Source: Elusimicrobiota bacterium (GTDB taxonomy: Bacteria > Elusimicrobiota > Elusimicrobia > FEN-1173). Taken from it: DNA of 64,000 bases. The translations under genes and the position numbers were made by a program. The notes beneath the pieces are model-generated. The model saw only the letters and a list, made by a program, of their open reading frames with translations, had not been told where the DNA came from and searched no databases. Shown piece by piece: positions 33,970 to 43,565 of this stretch. Position 1 is the first letter of the stretch; each line of letters starts with the position of its first letter. The stretch spans positions 310,001 through 374,000 of the forward strand of contig JADKIY010000006.1 of NCBI GenBank assembly GCA_016722575.1, written 5' to 3'.

Positions 33970-36700
33970 CGGCCCGTCCCTCCCCAAAGCCGCGGGAGAC
34001 CCGGCCCACGACGTTTTCCATGGGGACCGGGGCTCCCTCGATGTTTTTTTCCGTCCCCGGTCGGTGGCCGTGGTCGGCGCCACCGAAACCGCCGGCACCG
34101 TCGGCCGCACGCTTCTTTGGAACCTGATTTCCTCCTCCTTCGGCGGCACCGTCTACCCCGTCAACCCCAAGCGCCCGAGCGTCCTGGGCATTAAAGCCTA
34201 TCCCCGGGTCTCGGACATTCCGGAAGCGGTGGATTTGGCCGTGATCGCCACCCCGGCCCCCACGGTGCCGGACGTGGTGTCGGAATGCGTGTCCCTGGGC
34301 GTCCCCGGGGGCATTGTGATTTCCGCCGGTTTTAAGGAATACGGCGCCGAAGGCGCCTCGCTGGAAAAACGACTGGCCGACGCGGCCCGGGGAAAAATGC
34401 GCCTGCTGGGTCCGAACTGTCTGGGCCTCATGTGCCCCCCGTCGGGGTTGAACGCGACTTTCGCCAAGGGCATTTCAGCGGCGGGGAGCGTCGGTTTTCT
34501 CAGCCAATCCGGCGCGCTGTGCACGGCCGTTTTGGATTGGAGTTTCCGGGAGAACATCGGCTTTTCCGTTTTCGCGTCTCTGGGCTCCATGCTGGACATC
34601 GGCTGGGGGGACCTCATCGATTATCTGGGCAACGACCCCAAGACCGAAAGCATCGTGATCTACATGGAGTCCGTGGGCGACGCCCGGGCCTTCATGTCCG
34701 CCGCCCGGGAAGTGTCCCTCACCAAGCCCATCATCGTGATCAAGGCCGGGCGCACCGACGCGGCCGCCAAGGCCGCCGTGAGCCACACCGGCTCCCTGGT
34801 CGGGCGGGACGACGTGTTGGACGCCGCTTTCGAGCGGTGCGGCGTGGTGCGCGTGGATTCCATCTCGGAACTCTTTCAAATGGCGGCGACGCTCTCGAAA
34901 CAGCCCCGTCCCAAGGGCCCCCGCCTGACCATCGTGACCAACGCCGGCGGTCCCGGCGTGCTCGCGGCCGACGCGTTGATCGAACACGGCGGCCAGCTGG
35001 CGGAGTTGTCGGAAAAAACGGTGAAGGAAATGAGCGGCTATCTGCCCGGCCCCTGGAGCCACGGCAACCCCGTGGACGTCCTGGGGGACGCGGACGCCAG
35101 CCGCTTCGGCCGCGCTTTTGAATCCGCCGCCAAGGACCCCAATTCCGACGGGCTGTTGGTGATCCTGACGCCCCAGGCCATGACGGACGCCACGGGTTCG
35201 GCCCAGCACGTGGCGCTCAAGGCGGGCGCCGTGCCCGGAAAACCGGTCCTCGCCAGCTGGATGGGCGGCGACACCGTGGCCGACGGCCGGCAGATTTTGA
35301 CCAACGCCGGCGTTCCCGTTTTCAATTACCCCGACACCGCCGCGCGCATTTTCTGCACCATGTGGTCCTACAGCGCCAATCTGCGCGCCCTTTACGAAAC
35401 CCCGACTCTGTCGGCCGGCGCCGACGCGGCGGGACGCGACCGCACCGGGGTGGAACGGTTGTTGTCCCAGGTTCGGGGCGAAGGGCGGACCCTCCTCTCC
35501 GAAGCGGAATCCAAGGCGCTTCTGGCGGCCTACGGAATCCCGACCGTGGACACCCGGGTGGCGGCCACGGTGGAGGACGCCGTGAAAGCGGCCGAGGCCA
35601 TCGGTTACCCGGTGGTGTTGAAACTCCATTCCCACACCGTGACCCACAAATCCGACGTCGGCGGGGTTCGCCTGAACATTTCCGACGCGGCCGCGGTACG
35701 GGGGGCCTACGCCGCCATTCAGCGCGGGGTCGAGTCCGCCCACGGGGCGGGCCATTTCCTGGGCGTCACCGTCCAGCCCATGGTGCGGGCCCAGGGCGTC
35801 GAAGTCATTTTGGGGGCCAGCCCCGATTCCCAGTTCGGCCCGGTGCTTTTGTTCGGCACCGGCGGCAAAATGGTGGAAGTCTACAAGGACCGGGCCCTGG
35901 GCCTTCCGCCCCTCACCACCACCCTGGCCCGCCGATTGATGGAAAAAACAAAAGTGTGGAAAGCCCTTCAGGGCGTTCGGGGAGACCGGGCCGCCGACAT
36001 CGCCGCCTTGGAGCACGCCCTGGTTCGTTTTAGCTGGCTGGTGGCGGAGCAGGACGCCATCAAGGAAATCGACATCAACCCCCTGGTCGTTTCGCCCGAC
36101 GGCGTCGTGGCCTTGGACGCCCGGGTCGTTCTCTACGGGCCCTCGGAACCGCCCCGGGTTCGCCCGGCCATCCGGTCCTACCCGGCGGAGCACGTTCGTT
36201 CCTTCAAGGCCAAAGACGGGACCGGGTTGGTGTTCCGCCCCGTTCGTCCCGAGGACGAACCCGCCCTGGTGAAATTTCACGAAGAACTTTCGGAGCGGAG
36301 CATCGTGTCCCGCTACCTCCGCCCCTTTGAATTGTCCGAACGAACCGCCCACGACCGCCTGCGCCGGGTTTGTTTCACCGACTACGACCGGGAGATGGTG
36401 TTTGTGGCGGCGGTGCCCAAACCCGCCGGCGAAGACATTTGGGCGGTGGGACGCCTGAGCCGCCGACCGGGCGGGCGGGAAGCCCAGTTCTCCATGCTCG
36501 TGTCCGACCCCCACCAAAAAATCGGCTTGGGCGCCGGACTCCTGGCCCACCTGATCGACGTGGGGCGGGCGGAAGGCCTCGCGGTTCTCTGGGCCGACAT
36601 TCGCGCCGACAACGCCGAAATGTTGAAGGTGGCCCAGCGGTTGGGGTTCCGCGTCCTGTCCTGCACCGACGGCACCGGCCGGGCCCACCTGGATTTGTAA
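33959..36700 (+). CDS. Pat/YfiQ-like protein: ADP-forming acyl-CoA synthetase fused to GNAT acetyltransferase
   Basis: The 913-residue protein has, in order, a CoA-binding Rossmann domain (VAVVGATETAGTVGRTLL), a succinyl-CoA-ligase-like domain with AAVSHTGSLVGRDD, an ATP-grasp domain (from about residue 500; LKLHSHTVTHKSDVGGVRLN) and a C-terminal GNAT domain (VFRPVRPEDEPALVKFHE, QKIGLGAGLLAHLIDVGR). This is the layout of the protein lysine acetyltransferases that switch off acetyl-CoA synthetase. In those the ligase part is inactive, whereas here the His of SHTGS, the phosphohistidine of active ADP-forming ligases, is kept. It may therefore both make acetyl-CoA with ADP/ATP and acetylate Acs. 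Confidence 0.88.
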   Translation: MPADGPSLPKAAGDPAHDVFHGDRGSLDVFFRPRSVAVVGATETAGTVGRTLLWNLISSSFGGTVYPVNPKRPSVLGIKAYPRVSDIPEAVDLAVIATPAPTVPDVVSECVSLGVPGGIVISAGFKEYGAEGASLEKRLADAARGKMRLLGPNCLGLMCPPSGLNATFAKGISAAGSVGFLSQSGALCTAVLDWSFRENIGFSVFASLGSMLDIGWGDLIDYLGNDPKTESIVIYMESVGDARAFMSAAREVSLTKPIIVIKAGRTDAAAKAAVSHTGSLVGRDDVLDAAFERCGVVRVDSISELFQMAATLSKQPRPKGPRLTIVTNAGGPGVLAADALIEHGGQLAELSEKTVKEMSGYLPGPWSHGNPVDVLGDADASRFGRAFESAAKDPNSDGLLVILTPQAMTDATGSAQHVALKAGAVPGKPVLASWMGGDTVADGRQILTNAGVPVFNYPDTAARIFCTMWSYSANLRALYETPTLSAGADAAGRDRTGVERLLSQVRGEGRTLLSEAESKALLAAYGIPTVDTRVAATVEDAVKAAEAIGYPVVLKLHSHTVTHKSDVGGVRLNISDAAAVRGAYAAIQRGVESAHGAGHFLGVTVQPMVRAQGVEVILGASPDSQFGPVLLFGTGGKMVEVYKDRALGLPPLTTTLARRLMEKTKVWKALQGVRGDRAADIAALEHALVRFSWLVAEQDAIKEIDINPLVVSPDGVVALDARVVLYGPSEPPRVRPAIRSYPAEHVRSFKAKDGTGLVFRPVRPEDEPALVKFHEELSERSIVSRYLRPFELSERTAHDRLRRVCFTDYDREMVFVAAVPKPAGEDIWAVGRLSRRPGGREAQFSMLVSDPHQKIGLGAGLLAHLIDVGRAEGLAVLWADIRADNAEMLKVAQRLGFRVLSCTDGTGRAHLDL

Positions 36701-36719
36701 ACCCCGGCGCGGCCCCGTC

Positions 36720-37904
36720 GTGCCTTCGCCGATTTACTTCGACAACGCCGCCACCTCCTGGCCGAAACCCCCCCGCGTCCTCGAGAGCTTCGCCCGCTAT
36801 CACCACACCGTCGGCGCCAGCGCGGGTCGCGGCGCCTACCCCCGGGCCCGGGCCTCGGGCCGCATTCTTTCGGACCTTCGGGCGGCCGTCGCCCGCCTGT
36901 TCAACGCCCCCGATCCCCGCCGCGTGGTTTTCACCCTCAACTGCACCGACGCCCTGAACGCGGCCATCCACGGCCTGCCCTGGAAAACCGGGGACCGGGC
37001 CCTGGTGTCTCCCTTCGAACACAATTCGGTTCTCCGCCCGCTGAACGCCTTGAAGGCCCGGCGGGGAATCGCCGTCGATGTGATGCCGACGGACGGCGAC
37101 GGGCGCGTGCGGCTCGAGGCCCTGCCGCGGGCCCTCAAAGCCCGAACCCGCCTGATCGCCTGCCTCCACGCTTCCAACGTGACGGGCGTGATCCAACCCG
37201 TGGGGGCCCTGGGGGCCTTCGCCCGGCGCCGGGGAATCCCTTTTCTGGTCGACGCCGCCCAATCCGCGGGCGCGGTGCCTATTGATGTCCGGGCGATGAA
37301 AATCGACTTCCTCGCTTTTCCCGGTCACAAGGCCCTTCTGGGTCCCCTGGGCACGGGCGGTCTGATCGTGGCGCCGGGAATGGACCCGGCGCCCCACCGC
37401 CAGGGCGGCACGGGCAGTCGGTCCGAGGAGGAAGTTCAACCGTCGGAATTTCCCGACCGGCTGGAATCCGGCAGTCACAACGCCCCCGGCTTGCTGGGTC
37501 TCTTGGAGGGGATTCGGTACGTCGCCGCCCGGGGGGTCGAGGCCATTCGGCGGGGGGAACGGGCCCGCATCGAGCAATTCCGCAAAGGGGTTCGGGCGAT
37601 TCCGGGCCTGCGCCTTTTCGCTCCGGCCGACGGCGACCACCAGGCGGCGGTTTTTTCCTTTCTTTTCGACGGGGAGGACCCGCGCCGCTCGGCCGCCCGC
37701 CTCTGGGCCGGGCACCGGCTGATGGTTCGGGCCGGCCTCCACTGCGCCCCCGGGGCCCACCGATTTATCGGCACGTTGCCCATCGGGACCTTCCGTTTTT
37801 CCTTCGGCCCCTGGACCACGGCGTCGCACGTGGACCGCGCCCTGGCCGCCCTTCGGGGCCTCGCCCCCCGGCGCCCGTCAACTTTCCACCTTTCCGGGCG
37901 ATAA
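36720..37904 (+). CDS. Class V aminotransferase, cysteine desulfurase-like
   Basis: The 394-residue PLP enzyme has YFDNAATSWPKPP, SPFEHNSVLRPL, LVDAAQSAG, FPGHKALLGPLGTGGL (PLP Lys) and RAGLHCAPGAHRFIG (the sulfur-carrying Cys). It fits the am_tr_V branch of cysteine desulfurases (SufS/CsdA-like), which take sulfur from cysteine. It has a GTG start without a good ribosome site. No SUF partners are next to it; the role in iron-sulfur or thio-cofactor work is inferred. Confidence 0.88.
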   Translation: MPSPIYFDNAATSWPKPPRVLESFARYHHTVGASAGRGAYPRARASGRILSDLRAAVARLFNAPDPRRVVFTLNCTDALNAAIHGLPWKTGDRALVSPFEHNSVLRPLNALKARRGIAVDVMPTDGDGRVRLEALPRALKARTRLIACLHASNVTGVIQPVGALGAFARRRGIPFLVDAAQSAGAVPIDVRAMKIDFLAFPGHKALLGPLGTGGLIVAPGMDPAPHRQGGTGSRSEEEVQPSEFPDRLESGSHNAPGLLGLLEGIRYVAARGVEAIRRGERARIEQFRKGVRAIPGLRLFAPADGDHQAAVFSFLFDGEDPRRSAARLWAGHRLMVRAGLHCAPGAHRFIGTLPIGTFRFSFGPWTTASHVDRALAALRGLAPRRPSTFHLSGR

Positions 37905-37941
37905 AGTACAATGGACCCATCCCTTACGACGGAGGACGTCG

Positions 37942-40900
37942 GTGCCCCATTCCGCTCCGAACGCGGAGAGTGAGCTTTACTCTTATATTAACCTGAAGCT
38001 GGCGGCCCTCGGGCAGCCCGCCGTGGACGCCGTGCGCAGCGACAATTTGCTGTCGGTGGCCCAGCCCCTCCTCCGCAACTACCGGGAGAAGGACCGCCTG
38101 CTCTCCCAATACCTCTGCCCCGCCGATTGGCGCATCCAGCATTTCCTGGACGATTACCTGCGGGCCGATCCCCTGACGGAACCCGTGCCCTTGCCGTCCA
38201 CGACCTTCGTGCTGGACCGTCCGGGGTTGGCCCGGGCGCTCTCCCTGCCGCCGACCGGCGATCGGTTCGTTTCCAACATCGTGACCAGCTACCGGGTGGC
38301 CCAGGGCGTCCTGCACAATCCGAAAAGCGACCGGCGCACGACCGCGGGGGTGTTCCACATCGCGGAGGGGGGCTTGCCCATCCCCGAGGACAAGAAGGCC
38401 GTGCCCAAGGCCGTGTACCGAAATTTGCTCAACGAGGCCTTTCGCCCGCCCGAGGACCTGATGGAGCTGCCCTTCACGGCCGATCAAAAAGACAAGGCCC
38501 GGCTGTTCGTTTCGCTCCTTCTGCGCCCGCTCGTCCGGCCCGCGATCCCCGGACGCCGATCGGCCCAGAGCATGGAAATTCGATTTTTCGTGCCGGGCAA
38601 CCTCGTGTCCAATCTGGATTTCGTGGAATCGATCTTCGACAACGGGGGGGACCCGTACCTCCCCGAAAACGACGCGGCCATGGATTTGGACGGCTGGACC
38701 GGGCACACCGGGTGCGTCATTTTGGCCCCCCACCTGGTCGGTCTCACGAAGAAATCCCTGGGCCTTCCGCCGCTGGACAAGGCCACCGAGCGCCAGCGCC
38801 GGGACGGGATGTGCTGGGCGTCGCCGGACGAACGCTACAACGAGGGCCAGGCCTTCAAGATCACGGCGCGGGACGAGCGGGGCGTGATGGTCACGGTCAT
38901 CGCCGACAACTATTTCGGCTACTGCAAAAAAGAAGTGAAGACCCAGATCAGCTACGCGGCCAACCTGTACGGCGGCGTGGAGGAGGAACACTCGGGCGGG
39001 GCGCTGGCCTTTCCCAGCTACGCCGAGGGGGACAGTTTCCACCAGGAGGAACGCATCCTGCCCCAAAACGGCCAGAGTTTTCGGGACGTGGCCGCCCTCT
39101 ACGGCGATCGGATGGAGGTCCGCCCCGAAGGCTACGGCGTGGACAAGATCTACCCCGACATCTTTTACGTGCCGTCGGACGCCCGGTTCGATTTGGTCGC
39201 CAAGTCCGTCCTGTGGGCCGGCGAGGGGCAGACGCAAAAAATAAAACTGTTGGCGGGCGCGGCCTACGTGTATCCCAACGGCTACAAGGTGTTTCTGGAA
39301 AAGCAACCGGGGGGCAAGGGGTGGCATTTGGTGACCGCGACCCCCGAAGGCACCCTGTGCCACAAGCCCAGCACGGTGTCCGGGGGGGGGAAATCCGAAA
39401 TTTCCAAATCCATCCTGGACGCCATGGTCCAGGGCCCCGTGTTCGTCGCCAATTTCAAAGCGGACTTCGACCAGGTCGAGGCCGTGATCAACGGCGAGTT
39501 CGGCCACCGGTTCCGGAACCCCAAAGTCATGACGCGCCCCTCGCGCCCCATTTTAAGCCCCCGCCGGTCCCTGGGGTCCGTCATCAAATTGCTGACCCCC
39601 GCCGAGGAATACATCGACGAATTCAACAAGTGGCTGCGTTCGATTCCGCCCCACATCCTGGATTTGATTTTCATCGTGAAACGTTTTTACCGGGAGGAGT
39701 GGGGGACGCGCTGGCGGGAACGCTTCAGCGTCGACGCCATCAACGGCGCCCCGGGCCACGAATTGAAGCTGGACGGCAAGCGGCTCACGGCCCAGTACCT
39801 GCGCGTGGGGTTCGACCCCGACGGCTCCCGTCGCATTCTGCGCGTTCGCCAGGATTTCAACGCCGCCCGCAAGGTGCAGGTGGAGGACGACATCACCGCG
39901 TCGGTGGTGGTCCCCGTCGGGGAATTGACGGGACTGGCCGGCGGAATCGCCGAGGGAAGCGTCAAGCTCGTGCAAAATTGCGAGCGACGCCTGTTTCAGC
40001 GCCCCGACGACGCGATTCACCCGGGCTACGACAAGCAAGCCGAGGCGGACATCGCGGGCCCCGGCGTCTTCCTGTCCAATTTTGAACCGCTGTCCCGGGA
40101 CCGGGCGCGGGAGATGGTGGAGGACGCCATGGGGTTCGACCTGTACACCGAACCCATTCAGGCTCTTTTCCGCGCTTTCCTGAAAGCCCGGCGGCCGGAC
40201 TACATCGTGGCGTCCTCGGTGCCCCGGTTGTTCGACGGTCGCCCTTCCAAAAACCCCCGGTACCTTCAAAACCGGCCGGACCTGGTGGACCACCGGTCCA
40301 CCTATTTGGCCGAATTGGGCGCCCGCCTGTTCCGGAAAATTCCGCCGAACCAACCTTGCGTGTCGCCGGTGAACGCCGTGCTGGCGGGGCGCCGCAACAA
40401 CCCGCCGGCGCCCGAGGCCGGCGCGCCGCCCTTGGCGGTGTACAACCCGATTCACTACCAGGAACTGCCGGAATTTTTCATGGATTTGATTTCAAGCCTG
40501 ACCGGCAAATCGCCCTCCACCACGGGGTTCGGCTCCGAAGGCGCCTTGACCAAGGGCCCCTTCAACGCCCTGTGGCCCATCATCGATTTGAACAACGCCC
40601 TCGTGTCCTTCGTCTTGACCGCACAGGCGGGATTCACGACCTCGGCGGGGCACGTCGGGCCCCGCTACAAAGTGGACCACGACATCAGCCTGTTGGTGCC
40701 GGAAATTTGGTGCCGGTTGTCCAACGACGAGCGGAGCCCCCGGGAAATGATCCGGCAAGGTCAATTGGAAAAAGTGGAGGATTTCGATTACGAGGGGCGG
40801 CGGATCCCGGCCAGCCGCCTCGGCTACCGGATCACGCAGAAGTTCGCCCGGGCGTTTTTGGGCCGGATTTTCAACAACCCCAACGTGGTTTTTCCCGAGG

Positions 40901-41406
40901 ACATGCTGAAGCCGGAATTGCAGGACCGCGCGGTGTTTGTCGAAGGGGTGGAGGCCATCGCCGCCGCCCACCAGCGAGTGGCCCAGGAATATTTCGCCGA
41001 CGGAAGCGTGGAAGCGGCCTGTCCGCCGTTGCGGGCCCTGCTGCACATCATGGCCCACGGGCATTTCGAAGGGAAAAACGCGACGGACCCGTCGATTCGA
41101 GCCCTTTTCACGGCGGAGAGCGTTTTGTCCAGCGATTGGTACCGCCGGCGTCTGGAAACCCAGGCCGAGCGGGACCGCGCCCTGTGGGCGCGGCACGTGG
41201 CGGCGCTGGAGGAAGCGGCCGCCGATCCCATCCGGTCCGAAACCATCGGCCGGACGGCCCTTCGGGAAAAATTGGCCCGGGCGCGGCAGGAATTGAAGAA
41301 AACCGAATCCCCCGAGTACGCCGAGGGCTTGCGGGGCGCCCTGGGCGCCGATCCCTTCGGCGTCAAAACGGCGGGATCGCCCGTCGTCGCCCCGGCGGCC
41401 CGCTGA
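37942..41406 (+). CDS. Probable PPi-dependent phosphoenolpyruvate carboxykinase-type protein
   Basis: This 1,154-residue cytoplasmic protein has no signal peptide or membrane helix and no similarity to ATP- or GTP-PEPCK. Its size and blocks (MCWASPDERYNEGQAFKI, VTVIADNYFGYCKKEVKTQ, GGVEEEHSGGALAFPSY, KPSTVSGGGKSEISKS) agree with what I remember of the large PPi-type PEPCK described from Entamoeba and Propionibacterium, an enzyme that makes PEP or oxaloacetate using PPi/Pi. GGGKSE may be a phosphate loop. The GTG follows GGAGG. If right, the organism can swap PEP and oxaloacetate without ATP. The identification rests on memory of the family, so it is moderate. Confidence 0.55.
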   Translation: MPHSAPNAESELYSYINLKLAALGQPAVDAVRSDNLLSVAQPLLRNYREKDRLLSQYLCPADWRIQHFLDDYLRADPLTEPVPLPSTTFVLDRPGLARALSLPPTGDRFVSNIVTSYRVAQGVLHNPKSDRRTTAGVFHIAEGGLPIPEDKKAVPKAVYRNLLNEAFRPPEDLMELPFTADQKDKARLFVSLLLRPLVRPAIPGRRSAQSMEIRFFVPGNLVSNLDFVESIFDNGGDPYLPENDAAMDLDGWTGHTGCVILAPHLVGLTKKSLGLPPLDKATERQRRDGMCWASPDERYNEGQAFKITARDERGVMVTVIADNYFGYCKKEVKTQISYAANLYGGVEEEHSGGALAFPSYAEGDSFHQEERILPQNGQSFRDVAALYGDRMEVRPEGYGVDKIYPDIFYVPSDARFDLVAKSVLWAGEGQTQKIKLLAGAAYVYPNGYKVFLEKQPGGKGWHLVTATPEGTLCHKPSTVSGGGKSEISKSILDAMVQGPVFVANFKADFDQVEAVINGEFGHRFRNPKVMTRPSRPILSPRRSLGSVIKLLTPAEEYIDEFNKWLRSIPPHILDLIFIVKRFYREEWGTRWRERFSVDAINGAPGHELKLDGKRLTAQYLRVGFDPDGSRRILRVRQDFNAARKVQVEDDITASVVVPVGELTGLAGGIAEGSVKLVQNCERRLFQRPDDAIHPGYDKQAEADIAGPGVFLSNFEPLSRDRAREMVEDAMGFDLYTEPIQALFRAFLKARRPDYIVASSVPRLFDGRPSKNPRYLQNRPDLVDHRSTYLAELGARLFRKIPPNQPCVSPVNAVLAGRRNNPPAPEAGAPPLAVYNPIHYQELPEFFMDLISSLTGKSPSTTGFGSEGALTKGPFNALWPIIDLNNALVSFVLTAQAGFTTSAGHVGPRYKVDHDISLLVPEIWCRLSNDERSPREMIRQGQLEKVEDFDYEGRRIPASRLGYRITQKFARAFLGRIFNNPNVVFPEDMLKPELQDRAVFVEGVEAIAAAHQRVAQEYFADGSVEAACPPLRALLHIMAHGHFEGKNATDPSIRALFTAESVLSSDWYRRRLETQAERDRALWARHVAALEEAAADPIRSETIGRTALREKLARARQELKKTESPEYAEGLRGALGADPFGVKTAGSPVVAPAAR

Positions 41407-41407
41407 G

Positions 41408-43078
41408 TCACCGCATCAGGAGCAGGACCATGGCCTGGGTCGACAGGACCCGGAGCAGCATGGTGAGCGGGTACACCGTCGCGTAGGACAAGGCCGGCGC
41501 TTCGGATCCGAAGTGGGCGTTGGCGAAGGCCAGGGCGGGCGGATCCGTCATGGCGCCGGCCAACAGGCCGCAGAGCGCGGTGTAATTCGTTTTCAAGAAC
41601 AGGCGCGCCACGACCCCCACCACCAAGAGCGGCACCAGCGTGATCGCCGCCCCCCACAGCACCCACCCCACCCCCGGACCCGAGAGCAGCGTCTCGACGA
41701 ATTTTCCGCCGGATTTGACCCCCACGCAGGCCAGGAAGAGCGAAATCCCCAGTTCCCGGATCATGAAGTTCGCGGAAATCGGCATGTGCCACACCAAGCG
41801 GCCGATCCGTCCCAGCCGCGCCAGCAAAATAGCCATGACCAAGGGGCCCCCCGCCAATCCCAACCGCACCGGCGCCGGCAGGCCCGGGACCGCCAGGGGC
41901 AAACTGCCGAGAACGACGCCCAGGGCGATGCCGACCAGGAGCGGAACGATTTGGGGGTCGTTGAGCTGTTTGGGCGAATTGCCCAACTCCTGGGCGGCTT
42001 GGCGGAGCGCGTCGGCTTCGCCGACCACCAGCACCGTGTCGCCGAACTTCAGTCGGAGTTCCGGGTGCGCCGCGAATTCGATTTCCATGCGGGAGAGCCG
42101 GGTGATCGTCACGCCGAACCGGCGCGGAAATTCCAGCGAATCGATCGTTTGGCCCAGGACGGATTTGCGCGTCACCAGCACGCGGCGCGTGGCGATGTCG
42201 CTCGGCACGTCCCGGAGGTCCACGTCGCTCACGCGGCCGACGATCAGGCGCAAATCCTCCAGTTTGTCTTTGGGACCCACGGCCAGGATCACGTCGCCCA
42301 GGTCGAGCGTCATGTCCGGCCGGGCGATGGACACGCGGCCCCCGTGCCGAACGCGGGAAATGACCACCGTCGATTGGGGCGAGCCGGGCATCCGCCCGAT
42401 GGGAATGCCCGCCAGATTGACGTTCGTGACTTCCAAATTGACCGCCTGGAGGGACGGAGCGTTTTGTTTTTTGGAAAGGGCGAAGGCCTCCAGTTCCTTC
42501 TCGGGCCGGATGCGGAAGACCGTGCGAAGCACAACCATCACCAGGATGATGCCGATGACGCCGAAGGGGTAGGCGACGGCGTAGCCCATGCCGGGGGTCT
42601 TGACCAATTCCGATTCGGGGCCGGCGATGTCGCGCAGGGCCTGCTGCGCGGCGCCGAGGCTCGGGGTGTTGGTGGTGGCGCCGGCCAGAACGCCGACCGT
42701 GGCCGGGAGGTCCAGCCCGCCCCAGTGGTGGGCGATGCCCGCCATGGCCACGCCGCCCAAAACCACGGCCGCGGCGAGGAGGTTCAAGGGCAGGCCCTCT
42801 TTTTTAAGAGAGGAGAAGAAGCCCGGACCGACTTGAAGGCCGATGGCGTAGACGAAAAGGATGAGCCCGAATTCCCGGGTGAACTCCAGCACGTGTTCGT
42901 TCAGCGTGACGCCCAAGTGGCCGAACAACAACCCGCTGAAAAGTACCCCGGCGATGCCGAGGCCCAAACCGCGGACTTTCAGTTGACCCAAAGCCAGCCC
43001 CAGGGCCGCGACGGCGGTGATGACCAGGACGGCGTGGGGGACGGATTCGGGATCCAACAGCGTGGCGAAGAGGTTCAT
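41408..43078 (-). CDS. AspT/YidE-family transporter with TrkA-C domains
   Basis: The 556-residue membrane protein has two AspT-AlMex halves, each with about five helices, and two TrkA-C (RCK) domains between them (NVNLAGIPIGRMP... DVILAVGPKDKLEDLR and VLVTRKSVLGQTIDSLEF... DTVLVVGEADALRQ). GATTNTPSLGAAQQAL and GAMTDPPALAFANAH are the paired family motifs. Members exchange aspartate/alanine or related small acids. The stop is next to the convergent PEPCK-like stop, with no room for a terminator. It is preceded by AAAGGAT. Confidence 0.9.
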   Translation of the reverse strand: MNLFATLLDPESVPHAVLVITAVAALGLALGQLKVRGLGLGIAGVLFSGLLFGHLGVTLNEHVLEFTREFGLILFVYAIGLQVGPGFFSSLKKEGLPLNLLAAAVVLGGVAMAGIAHHWGGLDLPATVGVLAGATTNTPSLGAAQQALRDIAGPESELVKTPGMGYAVAYPFGVIGIILVMVVLRTVFRIRPEKELEAFALSKKQNAPSLQAVNLEVTNVNLAGIPIGRMPGSPQSTVVISRVRHGGRVSIARPDMTLDLGDVILAVGPKDKLEDLRLIVGRVSDVDLRDVPSDIATRRVLVTRKSVLGQTIDSLEFPRRFGVTITRLSRMEIEFAAHPELRLKFGDTVLVVGEADALRQAAQELGNSPKQLNDPQIVPLLVGIALGVVLGSLPLAVPGLPAPVRLGLAGGPLVMAILLARLGRIGRLVWHMPISANFMIRELGISLFLACVGVKSGGKFVETLLSGPGVGWVLWGAAITLVPLLVVGVVARLFLKTNYTALCGLLAGAMTDPPALAFANAHFGSEAPALSYATVYPLTMLLRVLSTQAMVLLLMR

Positions 43079-43082
43079 GGGA

Positions 43083-43565
43083 TTAATCCTTTGTGAGTCG
43101 TAGTGCCGCGGCGAGGACCACGATGGTCACCGCCAATAAAACGTTGACGCGGGCCCAAAAAGCCAACCGACGGGCGGCCGCCTTGAATTCCGGCGCCGCC
43201 GGACGGTCGGCCAGGCGAATCAACGCCGGGCCGAGGGAAAGGTCGTGCCAAAAGCTTAGGACCAGCATGACGGCGAACGCCCCGAGCTTGATCGACAACA
43301 AACGGCCGTAGGTCGTTCCGGTCAAATACCGGGGGGAACAAAACAAAAGGTAGCGAACCCGGTGGAGCCCGGTGAGCGCCAGGATCGCCAAGGCGGCCCA
43401 CCCGGCGCGAGAAAAACGCCGGCCCACCGTTTGAACCAAGGGCAGTCGAACCGCGGGGGGCACGTCCCGCCGGAGCACGGGCCCCAAAATGCCCCCGGTA
43501 AAGAGCATGCCGCCCACCCAAAGGGCCCCGGCCAAAAGGTGCAGGGCGTGGAGCGCGAGGTCCAT
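43083..43565 (-). CDS. CopD-like four-helix membrane protein
   Basis: The 160-residue protein starts at the ATG in a TGATG overlap with the radical SAM gene; longer readings lie in that gene. Its helices contain LHALHLLAGALWVGGMLFTGGILGPVL, LALTGLHRV and SIKLGAFAVMLVLSFWHDLSLGPAL, with His residues as in CopD/DUF4149-type proteins that bind copper or heme b. The AspT-like gene follows after four bases. The function is not proven. Confidence 0.8.
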   Translation of the reverse strand: MDLALHALHLLAGALWVGGMLFTGGILGPVLRRDVPPAVRLPLVQTVGRRFSRAGWAALAILALTGLHRVRYLLFCSPRYLTGTTYGRLLSIKLGAFAVMLVLSFWHDLSLGPALIRLADRPAAPEFKAAARRLAFWARVNVLLAVTIVVLAAALRLTKD

